Positions 44,351 to 53,301 of a stretch of DNA of 64,000 nt are shown piece by piece. This stretch comes from Rhodococcus globerulus NBRC 14531 (GTDB taxonomy: Bacteria > Actinomycetota > Actinomycetes > Mycobacteriales > Mycobacteriaceae), in assembly GCF_001894805.1 (NCBI RefSeq), contig NZ_BCWX01000003.1, forward strand, positions 124,001 through 188,000, written 5' to 3'. The notes under the pieces were generated by a model. It saw only the letters and a program-made list of their open reading frames with translations. It ran no database searches and was not told the DNA's origin. Position numbers and translations under genes: made by a program. Each line of letters starts with the position of its first letter. Position 1 is the stretch's first letter.

Positions 44351-47300
44351 ATGGTCGTTCAACCGGACATGGCATATCGGCGCTCTCTGGCCGTGGCAGA
44401 ACTGACAGGCCCGGGGCAGTTGTTCGAGGTGGCTGAAGAACCCGTGCGCGGGCACGTCATGCCGGTGTTCAAGAATCGTGCGCACACGCTCCGTGAGCTT
44501 CTGGCGGCGTCGGTCGAGCACGGCGACACCGAGTATCTGGTGTGCGACGAACTGCGGATTACCTACACCGATCACTTCGCTCGTGTGGCATCAATGGCCG
44601 AGGAGTTGCGAAGCGCGTATTCGATCGGCAAGGGCGACCGCGTGGCGATTCTGTCTGCGAACAACGCACAGTGGATCATCACCTTCTGGGCGGCGACGTC
44701 CCTCGGGGCGATAGTGGTCGGGATGAACTCGATGTGGTCCGCTCCCGAGATCGACTACGGCATGAAGCACTCCACTCCGAAACTTGTTGTCGCCGATGCA
44801 AAACGACGAGAACTGCTCGGTGAGGTCGGCGTGCCGGTGCTGTCCACCGAAGTCGACGTACCTCGGTTGTCCACGTTGCACGCCGACGCGGAACTGTCGA
44901 CCTGCGCCATCAACGAGGACGACCCTGCCGTCATCCTGTACACCAGTGGCACAACCGGACGGCCGAAAGGTGCGACGCACTCGCACCGGAACATCATCAC
45001 GGCAAACGACTTTCATCGATTCAACGACGCCTTGGCAACGCATTTCGGAAACCCACCCGCGAACCGTCGGTTTCTGCTGTCGAATCCACTGTTCCATATC
45101 GCGTCACTGCACAACCTCGCCGTGCCGCGGTTGTCGATCGGCGACACCGCAGTTATCTACAGCGGGCGATTCGAGATCGAACGTGTGCTCCGGTTGATCG
45201 AGCGCGAGCAGGTCACCAACTGGGGTGCTGTGCCGACCATGGCGAATCGCCTTGTTTCACATGGTGATCTGTCACGATACGATCTGTCCTCGCTCAAGAC
45301 GATGTCACTGGGATCGGCGCCGTCGTCAACCGCTCTGAAGGAGAAGGTTCGCGAACTGCTGCCGGTGGCGGGGCGTTCGTTGGGGACGACGTACGGGCTC
45401 ACCGAGTCGTCGACAGGAGCCACCTTGGCGACAGCTGCCGATCTGGAGGAGTACCCGGATTCCGTGGGCCGCCCCGTCGTCACGATGAGCGTCGAGATCC
45501 GGGACGACAACGGTCATCGGCTCCCGGACGGTTACGAGGGTGAGATCTGCCTACGCGGACCGCACGTGATGGTGGGCTACTGGAACAACGATGCCGCGAC
45601 GGCCGCCGCGCTCGACGATGAAGGATGGCTGCGTACAGGCGATTTGGGATTCATGTCCGACGGTCACCTCCGCGTCAGCAGTCGTAGATCGGACTTGATT
45701 CTGCGTGGTGGGGAGAACGTCTATCCCGTCGAAGTCGAGAACGTCCTGAGTGAGCACCCGTCGGTGCAGGAATGCGCGGTGATCGGAATTCCCCACGCGG
45801 ACTACGGCGAAGAAGTGGCCGCAATTGTTGTGGTCGAGGAGCCGGGATCCGTCTCGGAGGCAGAGTTGCTCGGGTACGTGCGGGAGCGTCTCGCTAAGTA
45901 CAAGGTGCCTTCCCGATGGCGACTGACCACAGAACCGTTGCCGCGCAATGCAACCGGAAAGGTCGTGCGTAAACAACTCGACGTTGACGGCGAACCGGCG
46001 ATAGTCTCGGAGAATCGTCATGCGTGGACTTCGCTGCTGACGGCACTCGACGAGCGTCGTCGGGCTGCACAGGGGATGGGTGGCCCCGACAAGCTACTGC
46101 GGTACCGGCGGTTCGGGCGCGTTGATGCGCGCGAACGAGTATCGAAGTTCCTGGACGAGGATACATTTCAGGAAATCGGCGTACTGGCCGGCGACGCGTC
46201 GATCCCGTCCGACGCCTTCGTTGCGGGGTCCGGACTTGTCGACGGCCGTCCGGTGCTGGTCGGTTCGGAGGATTTCACGGTTGCCGGCGGATCCATCGGA
46301 ACGGCAGCGGCCACCAAGCGCGCCCGGATCGCAGAACTTGCCAAGCGCGAGCGCACTCCACTGGTGATGATGCTCGAAGGTGCCGGGCACAGGGCAACCA
46401 ACGCACTGCACCCGCACCGGCCGGCGCCCAACGATCTGCAGGCAATGGCCGAGCTTGCCGGATTGGTCCCGACGGTTTCGATTGTGTGTGGACCCTCGGC
46501 TGGGCACGGGGCTCTTGCTGCACCGATGTCGGATTTTGTCATCATGGTCAAAGACCACGCCGCGATGTTCACAGCCGGTCCACCGCTGGTGGAGGCGTCG
46601 CTCGCCGAGAAGGTGACAAAGGAAGACCTCGGCGGTAGCGCCGTGCACGCTGAAGTGAGCGGAATCGCCGACAATGTTGCGGCGGATGTAGACTCGGCGC
46701 TCGAGTTGACGCGTAAATACCTGTCCTATTTCCCGTCGAACGCGTGGAGTCGCGCGCCACTGGCGGATCCTGACACTTCGGTTGCGGCGCCGCGCTCCCT
46801 CGATTCTCTTCTCGACGTAGTTCCGCCGAATCCTCGTATCCCGTACGACATGCACGACGTGTTGTCCGTGATGGTGGACGAGGGCACCCTGTTCGAGCTG
46901 CAACCGCAGCACGGTTCTTCTGTCATCACAGTGCTGGCAAGGATGGGTGGCCGGGTCGTCGCCGTTGTCGCCAATCAGCCACTGGTGCTTGCCGGTGCGT
47001 TGGATGTGGCCGCGGCGGAAAAGGCATGCCGGTTCATCGAGATGACCGGAGCTTTCCATATCCCGTTGATCTTCCTGGCCGACAACCCGGGAGTTCTTGC
47101 GGGAAGTAAGTCCGAACGGGACGGCATACTGCGGGCGAGCGCTCGAATGTTCGCGGCGCAGCATCGGTCCACCGTGCCGAAAATGCATGTGACAGTGCGC
47201 AAAGCCTTCGGATTCGGGGGCTCGGTCATGGGTCAGAATGCTTTCGACAATCAAACCGTGTCGTTGTCGTTCCCGGGAGGGATGCTGGGAGGTATTCCGG

Positions 47301-47521
47301 CTGCCGTGGGTGGGAGCACCTCGAAGGCGGACGAGCGGACACAGCGTGCATTGATTGAGAACGAGGCTGCAGGTCCGTGGCGTCTGGCAAGTTCGGTGAC
47401 GTACGACGACGTCATCGATCCACGCGAACTACGCAACGCGCTGCTCGGTGCGCTGAGGCTGTCGAGTGGGCGAGATGCGGAGCCGGTTGCCCCGGTAGTG
47501 CACACCGGATACTTGCCCTAG
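44351..47521 (+). CDS. Fusion of acyl-CoA ligase and acyl-CoA carboxyltransferase
   Basis: 1056 residues combining two enzymes normally on separate chains. Residues about 20-545 are a complete ANL acyl-CoA ligase: ILYTSGTTGRPKGA near 195, TTYGLTES, GWLRTGDLG near 430, RNATGKVVRK near 536. Residues about 560-1056 are a biotin-dependent carboxyltransferase (AccD/PccB type) with both halves: ARERVSKFLDE, VAGGSIGTAAATKRARI, CGPSAGHGALAAPMSDF, then NQPLVLAGALD, DNPGVLAGSKSERDG and VRKAFGFGGSVMG. The usual DSGGAR reads EGAGHR. No biotin carboxylase or biotin carrier gene is in the window, so those would be supplied in trans, or the domain may decarboxylate. The start is uncertain (ATG 44351; ATG 44369 possible). 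Its stop overlaps the next GTG. Confidence 0.88.
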   Translation: MVVQPDMAYRRSLAVAELTGPGQLFEVAEEPVRGHVMPVFKNRAHTLRELLAASVEHGDTEYLVCDELRITYTDHFARVASMAEELRSAYSIGKGDRVAILSANNAQWIITFWAATSLGAIVVGMNSMWSAPEIDYGMKHSTPKLVVADAKRRELLGEVGVPVLSTEVDVPRLSTLHADAELSTCAINEDDPAVILYTSGTTGRPKGATHSHRNIITANDFHRFNDALATHFGNPPANRRFLLSNPLFHIASLHNLAVPRLSIGDTAVIYSGRFEIERVLRLIEREQVTNWGAVPTMANRLVSHGDLSRYDLSSLKTMSLGSAPSSTALKEKVRELLPVAGRSLGTTYGLTESSTGATLATAADLEEYPDSVGRPVVTMSVEIRDDNGHRLPDGYEGEICLRGPHVMVGYWNNDAATAAALDDEGWLRTGDLGFMSDGHLRVSSRRSDLILRGGENVYPVEVENVLSEHPSVQECAVIGIPHADYGEEVAAIVVVEEPGSVSEAELLGYVRERLAKYKVPSRWRLTTEPLPRNATGKVVRKQLDVDGEPAIVSENRHAWTSLLTALDERRRAAQGMGGPDKLLRYRRFGRVDARERVSKFLDEDTFQEIGVLAGDASIPSDAFVAGSGLVDGRPVLVGSEDFTVAGGSIGTAAATKRARIAELAKRERTPLVMMLEGAGHRATNALHPHRPAPNDLQAMAELAGLVPTVSIVCGPSAGHGALAAPMSDFVIMVKDHAAMFTAGPPLVEASLAEKVTKEDLGGSAVHAEVSGIADNVAADVDSALELTRKYLSYFPSNAWSRAPLADPDTSVAAPRSLDSLLDVVPPNPRIPYDMHDVLSVMVDEGTLFELQPQHGSSVITVLARMGGRVVAVVANQPLVLAGALDVAAAEKACRFIEMTGAFHIPLIFLADNPGVLAGSKSERDGILRASARMFAAQHRSTVPKMHVTVRKAFGFGGSVMGQNAFDNQTVSLSFPGGMLGGIPAAVGGSTSKADERTQRALIENEAAGPWRLASSVTYDDVIDPRELRNALLGALRLSSGRDAEPVAPVVHTGYLP

Positions 47522-48528
47522 TGAAATCCGACGTGCCACCGGGCTTTCGGACCAGATTCGGCGCTCGACTGCGGATTCCGCTGATCGCCGCACCCATGCT
47601 GAGAGTGAGCGGGCCGGAAGTCGTCTCGGCAGCCTGCGCGGCGGGCGTCGTCGGCGCCTTTCCGACGGCAAACGCGCGCACGGCAGAGGAACTCGATTCG
47701 TGGCTGGCGACATTCGATCGTGCCAATGAGGAGAGCGGCGGAGAACTGGCACCGTACTGCCCCAATCTGATCATGAGAGCGCCGCGACTGGCAGACGACG
47801 TTGCGTGCTTGGTTCGCCGCCGAGTGGAAATGGTCATCGCGAGCGTAGGCTCACCGGCCCCGATCATCGGACCGCTCCACGATATCGGCGCTGCGGTCTT
47901 TGCCGACGTCGGCACGCTTCGTCATGCCGAAAAGGCAGTTGAAGCCGGTGCGGACGGACTCGTGCTGCTCTCGGCCGGAGCGGGTGGGCAGACGGGGTGG
48001 ATGAACCCGTTTGCCTTCATCCGTGGTGTCCGTGAGTTCTTCGACGGCACAGTGATTCTCGCGGGCGGAATCTCCGACGGGCAGGCGTTGTGGGCTGCCG
48101 AGGTGGCAGGCTTCGACGCGGCGTACATGGGCACACGTTTCATCGCGAGCGACGAGAGTTCGGCGTCGGCGCAGTACAAGGACATGCTGGTCGAGAGCAC
48201 GATGGACGACGTGGTGCTGACCAACGCTTTCACCGGACTGCGGACGAACATGCTTGCACCGTCCATCAGAGCGCAGGGGCTTGATCCCGACACACTGAAC
48301 GAGCAGATCTCCGTGAAAGAATCGGCCGAGCTGTTCGGACCGGGGTCATCAGAACCGGGGCCGAGAAGGTGGACCGACGTCTGGAGTGCGGGCCATTCGG
48401 TGTCGGGGGTGAAACGACGCAGCCCCCTTTCGGAAGTAGTTCGCGAAACAGTCGCAGAGTACGAGGACGCCCGAGCGAGAACACGTTCGGTGCTGGAGCA
48501 ACGACGAGCAGCGAACGCAGACTCCTGA
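47521..48528 (+). CDS. Nitronate monooxygenase-like flavoprotein (NPD family)
   Basis: About 335-residue FMN TIM-barrel protein of the 2-nitropropane dioxygenase/enoyl-reductase FabK group. Key stretches are IAAPMLRVSG at the N-terminus, the FMN-phosphate motif LLSAGAGGQTGWMNPFAF and AGGISDGQALWAAEVAGFDAAYMGTRFIAS. Such proteins oxidise nitronates or act as NAD(P)H-quinone or enoyl reductases. Its GTG shares one base with the stop of the fusion gene (TAGTG), so the pair is translationally coupled, implying that the flavoprotein acts on the ligase-carboxyltransferase substrate or product. Confidence 0.86.
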   Translation: MKSDVPPGFRTRFGARLRIPLIAAPMLRVSGPEVVSAACAAGVVGAFPTANARTAEELDSWLATFDRANEESGGELAPYCPNLIMRAPRLADDVACLVRRRVEMVIASVGSPAPIIGPLHDIGAAVFADVGTLRHAEKAVEAGADGLVLLSAGAGGQTGWMNPFAFIRGVREFFDGTVILAGGISDGQALWAAEVAGFDAAYMGTRFIASDESSASAQYKDMLVESTMDDVVLTNAFTGLRTNMLAPSIRAQGLDPDTLNEQISVKESAELFGPGSSEPGPRRWTDVWSAGHSVSGVKRRSPLSEVVRETVAEYEDARARTRSVLEQRRAANADS

Positions 48529-48623
48529 GCAGACGTTTTTCGATAGTCACCTTCCCGGTGATCGGGACAAGGATGGATAACTCCTGTGCAGGTTGCCATT
48601 GTCAAAACTAGTTCCGAAAAAAC

Positions 48624-48643
48624 GTATACCTAATAGACATATC
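48624..48643. promoter_or_regulatory. Shared 20-bp operator motif, copy 2 (ABC importer promoter)
   Basis: Copy 2 of GTATNNCTAATNGANATATC; it agrees with copy 1 at 16 of 20 positions and both are preceded by AAAAA. It lies about 80 bp upstream of the substrate-binding protein gene in an AT-rich 196-bp gap. Confidence 0.6.
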
Positions 48644-48724
48644 CGGGTTAGTCTGCCTGTGAGCCGAAGAGACCGTGTGCGTGGGGTTTCTCGCCGACTT
48701 TGATCTATCTCGAGAGGGAATTCG

Positions 48725-50305
48725 ATGAGCGGAAAATGGAACGGCAAAGGCAAAATTGCCGCAGTGTCGCTGGTGGCTGCCTTGGCCGTCGCGGGATGCG
48801 GCGGGGGCGGCGGCACCAGCACTGCAGGCGGCTCCACTGCATCGGCCGCGGATATCGACCGAGCGGCCGTACTTCGCGTCACCGCGTCTGCGCCGACCCG
48901 AAACCTCGATCCGTACCTCCAGACCAGCTACGGCGGTTGGGGATATCTGACTCCGATGTTCGATCGCTTGACCATGGTGGACAAGGACGGAAATCTTGTT
49001 CCGGGACTTGCGGAGTCGTGGGAGTTTTCCTCTGACGGTGGCTATCTCGAGCTGAAATTACGAGACGACGTTTCGTTCCACGACGGCACCAAGTTCGACG
49101 CCGCCGCCCTCGCCGCAAACGTCCAGCGTGGAAAGACGATGGCAGGCAGCACGGTTGTCGCCGCGCTCGACGACATTACGTCCGTTGATGTTGTCGACCC
49201 GACTACTGCCCGGCTGAACCTGACCAAGGGTTCCGGTGTGGAGCTACCCGGGCTGTTCAGCACCAATGTCGGCATGATGGTCAGCCCCAAGACCATAGAA
49301 GCCGGCACGGACATCCGAAACGATCCGGGCCAGAGCGGATCCGGACCGTACACCGTCACCAACTACGTACCCGAGGAATCTCTCGAGGTTACTCGTGCGC
49401 AGGGCGACTACTGGGATCCAGCGGCCGGACTGCTCGGTGGAATCAGCTTCAAGACCATGCCGGACGCGACAACGCGTTTGAACGGAATGCAGACCGCCGC
49501 CACCGATATCAGCTGGGTGAGCTCGGCCAACGAGATCGTTCAGGCGCAGTCGCTCGCGGACCGCAACGTGCTGGGTATCGACAAGGTTAAGTTCCGCAAT
49601 GTGCTTGGTGTCTTCATGCGAGCACGTGACGACCTCGCGAAACCCGAAGTGCGCCAGGCTGTTGCACACGCCATCGATCCCGAGGCCATCAGCGCGCTCT
49701 TCTCGGGAACCTGCACCCCGTACCGACAGATGTATCCGGAATCGAGCTGGGCGGCCGACCCGTCGTACCAGTACCCGTACACCTTCGACGTGGACAAGGC
49801 CAAGAGCCTGGTCGAGAGTGCTGGTGGAGCCAAGATCACACTGACCTTCGGTGCCGGAACAAATACCGAAAAGCCTGCCAACGTTATCCAGTCCTCGCTG
49901 GCAGCAGCAGGATTCGAGGCGGAGCTCAATCCCGTTCCGAACACCCAGAACGAGCCCGGCTACATCGCCGGCACCTTCCAGTCGATGGTGTCGAACAGCT
50001 TCAGCCCCAAGGTAGACCCCGCTGAGACCGTCAATACCTTTGTCGTGGGTCCCTACGACTTCGGCAACGGCAATCCCGAGATCGCCGCACTGGCGACAAA
50101 GGCTGCCAACCCGACGTTGTCGCAGGACGAGCGGGCCGGGCTGTACCACGAGATCTGGTCGAAGACACTGGCCGAGGCCATGTTCGTCCCGATCTGCAAT
50201 CAGACGAACGCGACGATCTTCAGTGACAAGGTAGTCAACGCCGACAACATCCCGTGGGTTGACACCGGAATCTTCGATCTGCGCTACGTCGGAATGACCA
50301 AGTAG
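48725..50305 (+). CDS. ABC transporter substrate-binding lipoprotein, family 5 (Dpp/Opp type)
   Basis: 526-residue periplasmic-type receptor anchored to the membrane by a lipid on Cys25 (signal peptide to VAGC). The family 5 signature LAESWEFSSDGGYLELKLRDDVSFHDGTKF (in part) and the C-terminal AEAMFVPICNQTN are present. It delivers a ligand to the permeases encoded next. The ligand of such proteins ranges from peptides to metal chelates, opines and sugars; the catabolic context points to an organic acid or conjugate. GAGAGGG precedes the ATG. Confidence 0.9.
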   Translation: MSGKWNGKGKIAAVSLVAALAVAGCGGGGGTSTAGGSTASAADIDRAAVLRVTASAPTRNLDPYLQTSYGGWGYLTPMFDRLTMVDKDGNLVPGLAESWEFSSDGGYLELKLRDDVSFHDGTKFDAAALAANVQRGKTMAGSTVVAALDDITSVDVVDPTTARLNLTKGSGVELPGLFSTNVGMMVSPKTIEAGTDIRNDPGQSGSGPYTVTNYVPEESLEVTRAQGDYWDPAAGLLGGISFKTMPDATTRLNGMQTAATDISWVSSANEIVQAQSLADRNVLGIDKVKFRNVLGVFMRARDDLAKPEVRQAVAHAIDPEAISALFSGTCTPYRQMYPESSWAADPSYQYPYTFDVDKAKSLVESAGGAKITLTFGAGTNTEKPANVIQSSLAAAGFEAELNPVPNTQNEPGYIAGTFQSMVSNSFSPKVDPAETVNTFVVGPYDFGNGNPEIAALATKAANPTLSQDERAGLYHEIWSKTLAEAMFVPICNQTNATIFSDKVVNADNIPWVDTGIFDLRYVGMTK

Positions 50306-50343
50306 CACTGCAGATTCAGAAATCTTGCTGATAGACCGATCTG

Positions 50344-50393
50344 CTTCGCAGGTGATGCGACAAAGAATTCACGCAGACGCATCACCTGCGAAG
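50344..50393. terminator. Perfect 16-bp inverted repeat between binding protein and permease
   Basis: CTTCGCAGGTGATGCG (50344-50359) and its exact complement (50378-50393) flank an 18-base loop. It sits between the binding-protein stop and the first permease, with no T-tract. Such structures commonly stabilise the upstream mRNA so that more receptor than permease is made. A smaller stem (ACCGGC/GCCGGT) follows just before the permease ribosome site. Confidence 0.78.
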
Positions 50394-50439
50394 GAGAACC
50401 GCCGACAAGACCGGCTGTAAGCGCCGGTGAGGGGTGCTT

Positions 50440-51381
50440 ATGTTGCGTTACGCGGGGCGACGGCTGCTGGCGGCGGTGCCGCTGTTGTTGATTGTGCCTT
50501 TGATGATTTTTCTGTTGATCGATTTGGCGCCGGGGGATCCGGCTGCGATTCTTGCCGGTGATGATCCGACTCCGGAGCGGTTGGCCGAAATCCGGTCGAC
50601 ACTTCACTTGGACGACAACATCTTTCTGCGGTACGTCCGGTGGGTGGGCGGTGTTCTGCAGGGTGATCTGGGTACGTCGTTTCTGTCGAATCAGTCGGTG
50701 ACGGAGCTGATTTTCCGCCGGATGGCGACGACGTTGTCGCTGGTTGTTTTTGCGATGGTGCTTGCGGTGACGATCGGGTTGATCCTGGGTGTTGTTGCCT
50801 CGCTTCGTCCCGGCGGAATTGTCGATCGTCTGGTGAATGTGGTGGCGTCGATTGCGATCGCGATTCCCGCGTTCTGGTTCGGTCTGGTGCTGGTGTCGGT
50901 ATTCGCGGTGACCAATCAGATCTTCCCGGCCTTCGGGTATGCGCCACTCTCAGACGGGTTTGTGCCGTGGATTCAGCACCTCATTTTGCCGGGTACTGCG
51001 TTGGCGTTGTTGCCTGCGGCGGAGGTGACGTTGCAGCTGCGGTCGTCGCTGGGGCAGGTACTCAAGAGCGACTACATCCTCAACGCGGAGGCGAAGGGTC
51101 TCGGGCGCGGACGTGTCGTGTTCAAGCACGGACTCAAGAACGCGTGCATCCCGGTGGTCACGGTGCTCGGTTTCCGTGTCGCGGAAGTGCTGGGCGGTGC
51201 GGTGACCATCGAAATCATCTACAGCATGCCGGGGTTGGGCTCTCTGGCCGTGAACAGTGTCCAGAACCACGATATTCCGGTGCTGCTCGGGTTTGTCCTG
51301 TTCACCACCGTGGTGGTGGTGCTGGTGAACCTGCTTGTCGACATTTCCTACGGCTACTTCAACCCTAAGGTTCGCGCATGA
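50440..51381 (+). CDS. ABC transporter permease (DppB/OppB type)
   Basis: 313-residue inner-membrane permease with six predicted segments. It opens LRYAGRRLLAAVPLLL and has LDDNIFLRYVRWVGGVLQGDLGTSF, characteristic of DppB proteins, and the EAA loop AEAKGLGRGRVVFKHGLKNA that contacts the ATPase. GAGGGG is placed correctly for the ATG at 50440 (a GTG at 50434 is also in frame). Its stop overlaps the next ATG (ATGA). Confidence 0.92.
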   Translation: MLRYAGRRLLAAVPLLLIVPLMIFLLIDLAPGDPAAILAGDDPTPERLAEIRSTLHLDDNIFLRYVRWVGGVLQGDLGTSFLSNQSVTELIFRRMATTLSLVVFAMVLAVTIGLILGVVASLRPGGIVDRLVNVVASIAIAIPAFWFGLVLVSVFAVTNQIFPAFGYAPLSDGFVPWIQHLILPGTALALLPAAEVTLQLRSSLGQVLKSDYILNAEAKGLGRGRVVFKHGLKNACIPVVTVLGFRVAEVLGGAVTIEIIYSMPGLGSLAVNSVQNHDIPVLLGFVLFTTVVVVLVNLLVDISYGYFNPKVRA

Positions 51382-52268
51382 CTGATCCGAAGGTAGTGAC
51401 CACATCCGAGACGGCGGAGCGGCCTGCGAGGGGCCAAGGCTTGAAAGCTGTTCTGCGTAAGCCGGTGACGATGGTCGCGGGTATTTTCATCCTGCTTCTG
51501 GTGATCATGGCGGTGTTCGCTCCGATTCTGGCGCCGCACGATCCGTATGTGCAGGACCTGGTCAACCGATTGCAGCCGCCGAGTGCAAATCATCTGCTCG
51601 GCACCGATGATTACGGCCGAGATGTGTTGAGCCGGTTGATCTACGGCGCGCGGATTTCGTTGACGGCGTCGTTGCAGGCGGTGAGTGTGGCGCTGATCCT
51701 GGGACTTCCACTCGGTGTCATCGCCGGTTATCGCGGCGGCTGGGTCGATTCGCTGATCACCCGGGTGATGGATGCGTTGATGTCGGCTCCGTCACTGGTG
51801 CTGGCGATCACGATCGTCGCGGTCCTCGGTTCGGGAATCACCAACGCGATGCTCGCCATCGGTTTGGTCATGGCGCCCAGGTTTTTCCGGGTTGCAAGGG
51901 CGTCGACGATGGATGTGCGGCACGAGACATACATCGAGGCCGCAATCGCGTTGGGCTGTCGTCCGGGCAGAACCATTATCAGGCATATCCTTCCGAACGT
52001 GATGCCGCCGGTGGTGCTGGTCATCTCCGTCTCTCTCGGTGCTGCGGTTGCGGCGGAAGCGAGCCTGAGTTTCCTCGGTCTCGGGGCGAAGGCTCCGGCG
52101 GCGAGTTGGGGTTCGATGCTCAGCACCGCGGCGTCGAATATGCAGTTGGCGCCGTACCTGGTGTGGCCTCCCGGCGTGATGATTTTCTTGACGGTCCTGT
52201 CCTTCACCTATCTGGGCGACGGTGTTCGCCGATCTTTGCTACGGAGTCGTAATGGTGACAATGACTGA
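51378..52268 (+). CDS. ABC transporter permease (DppC/OppC type)
   Basis: 296-residue second permease. An N-terminal segment precedes the DppC signature HLLGTDDYGRDVLSRLIYGARISL; the EAA loop is EAAIALGCRPGRTIIRHILPN. It pairs with the preceding permease to form the channel. It overlaps the gene before by four bases (ATGA) and the gene after by about 17 bases. Confidence 0.92.
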   Translation: MTDPKVVTTSETAERPARGQGLKAVLRKPVTMVAGIFILLLVIMAVFAPILAPHDPYVQDLVNRLQPPSANHLLGTDDYGRDVLSRLIYGARISLTASLQAVSVALILGLPLGVIAGYRGGWVDSLITRVMDALMSAPSLVLAITIVAVLGSGITNAMLAIGLVMAPRFFRVARASTMDVRHETYIEAAIALGCRPGRTIIRHILPNVMPPVVLVISVSLGAAVAAEASLSFLGLGAKAPAASWGSMLSTAASNMQLAPYLVWPPGVMIFLTVLSFTYLGDGVRRSLLRSRNGDND

Positions 52269-53301
52269 TCTGATGCGTAAAGAGCAGTTCGATGCGAGCA
52301 CTGAACCACTGTTGCGGGTTCGGGATCTGACCATCGAATTCCCCAGCGGCGGAGGCGGTTGGCAGACGACGGTCGAAGGTGTCTCGTTCGACGTCGGTGC
52401 CGGCGAGTCGGTGGCGTTGGTCGGTGAGTCCGGATCAGGCAAGACGGTGTCCTCGCTTGCGGTGATGGGTTTGACGCAGGCTACCGGCGGCCGGATTTCG
52501 CGGGGTTCCATCGAATTCGACGGTCGTGATCTGACGAAGGTTCCGGAGCGGGAGTGGCGCAAGCTCCGCGGTACCGGAATGGGCATGATTTTTCAGCAGC
52601 CTATTCGCAGTCTCAATCCGGCCTACACGGTCGGTGATCAGATCGCTGAATCCGTGCGCAAGCACTTGGGTTTGAGCCGCAAGGAAGCAATGGCTCGGGC
52701 GGTGGAGATGCTCGAATTGGTGCAGATTCCCCGGGCGAAGGAGCGGGTAGGCGATTATCCGCACGCGTTCAGTGGTGGCATGTGTCAGCGTGTGATGATC
52801 GCGATGGTGATGGCATGTAATCCGCGGTTGCTGATCGCGGACGAGCCGACCACTGCGCTCGATGTGACGGTGCAGGAGAAGATCCTCGATCTGTTGCGGG
52901 ATTTGCAGGAGCAGACCGGTGTCGCGTTGCTGTTCGTCAGTCACGATCTTGCGGTGGTGGCGGAATTGTGTCAGCGGGTGGTGGTGATGTACGCCGGTGA
53001 GATCGCGGAAAACGCTGCGGCAGAAGAAGTGTTCTTCCGTCCCCAGCATCCGTACACGTCGGGTTTGCTGGCTTCGATCCCGCAGCCGGGACTGAATGCG
53101 GATCGTCGGCTGCATGCGATCCCGGGCGGGATTCCCGCGGCGGCCGATTGGCCGACAGGATGCCGGTTCTCGCCGCGGTGCCCGCATGTGGCGCCGGGAC
53201 TGTGCGATGTGGAGCATCCTGCGATGGCGCAGGTTCCGACCGGAGAGGCGCGATGCCTGCGTGTGCAGGACCTCGATCTGCAGGGAGTGAGTGTGCGATG
53301 A
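52252..53301 (+). CDS. ABC transporter ATPase (DppD/OppD type)
   Basis: About 349-residue ATPase. Walker A GESGSGKT, Q-loop, signature SGGMCQRVMIAMVMA, Walker B LLIADEPTTALD and the switch His in FVSHD are all intact. The C-terminal oligopeptide-transporter extension carries CRFSPRCPH...C, which in this family can bind an iron-sulfur cluster. The ATG at 52252 follows GGAG by five bases and overlaps the permease end; ATG 52261 is an alternative. Confidence 0.92.
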   Translation: MVTMTDLMRKEQFDASTEPLLRVRDLTIEFPSGGGGWQTTVEGVSFDVGAGESVALVGESGSGKTVSSLAVMGLTQATGGRISRGSIEFDGRDLTKVPEREWRKLRGTGMGMIFQQPIRSLNPAYTVGDQIAESVRKHLGLSRKEAMARAVEMLELVQIPRAKERVGDYPHAFSGGMCQRVMIAMVMACNPRLLIADEPTTALDVTVQEKILDLLRDLQEQTGVALLFVSHDLAVVAELCQRVVVMYAGEIAENAAAEEVFFRPQHPYTSGLLASIPQPGLNADRRLHAIPGGIPAAADWPTGCRFSPRCPHVAPGLCDVEHPAMAQVPTGEARCLRVQDLDLQGVSVR

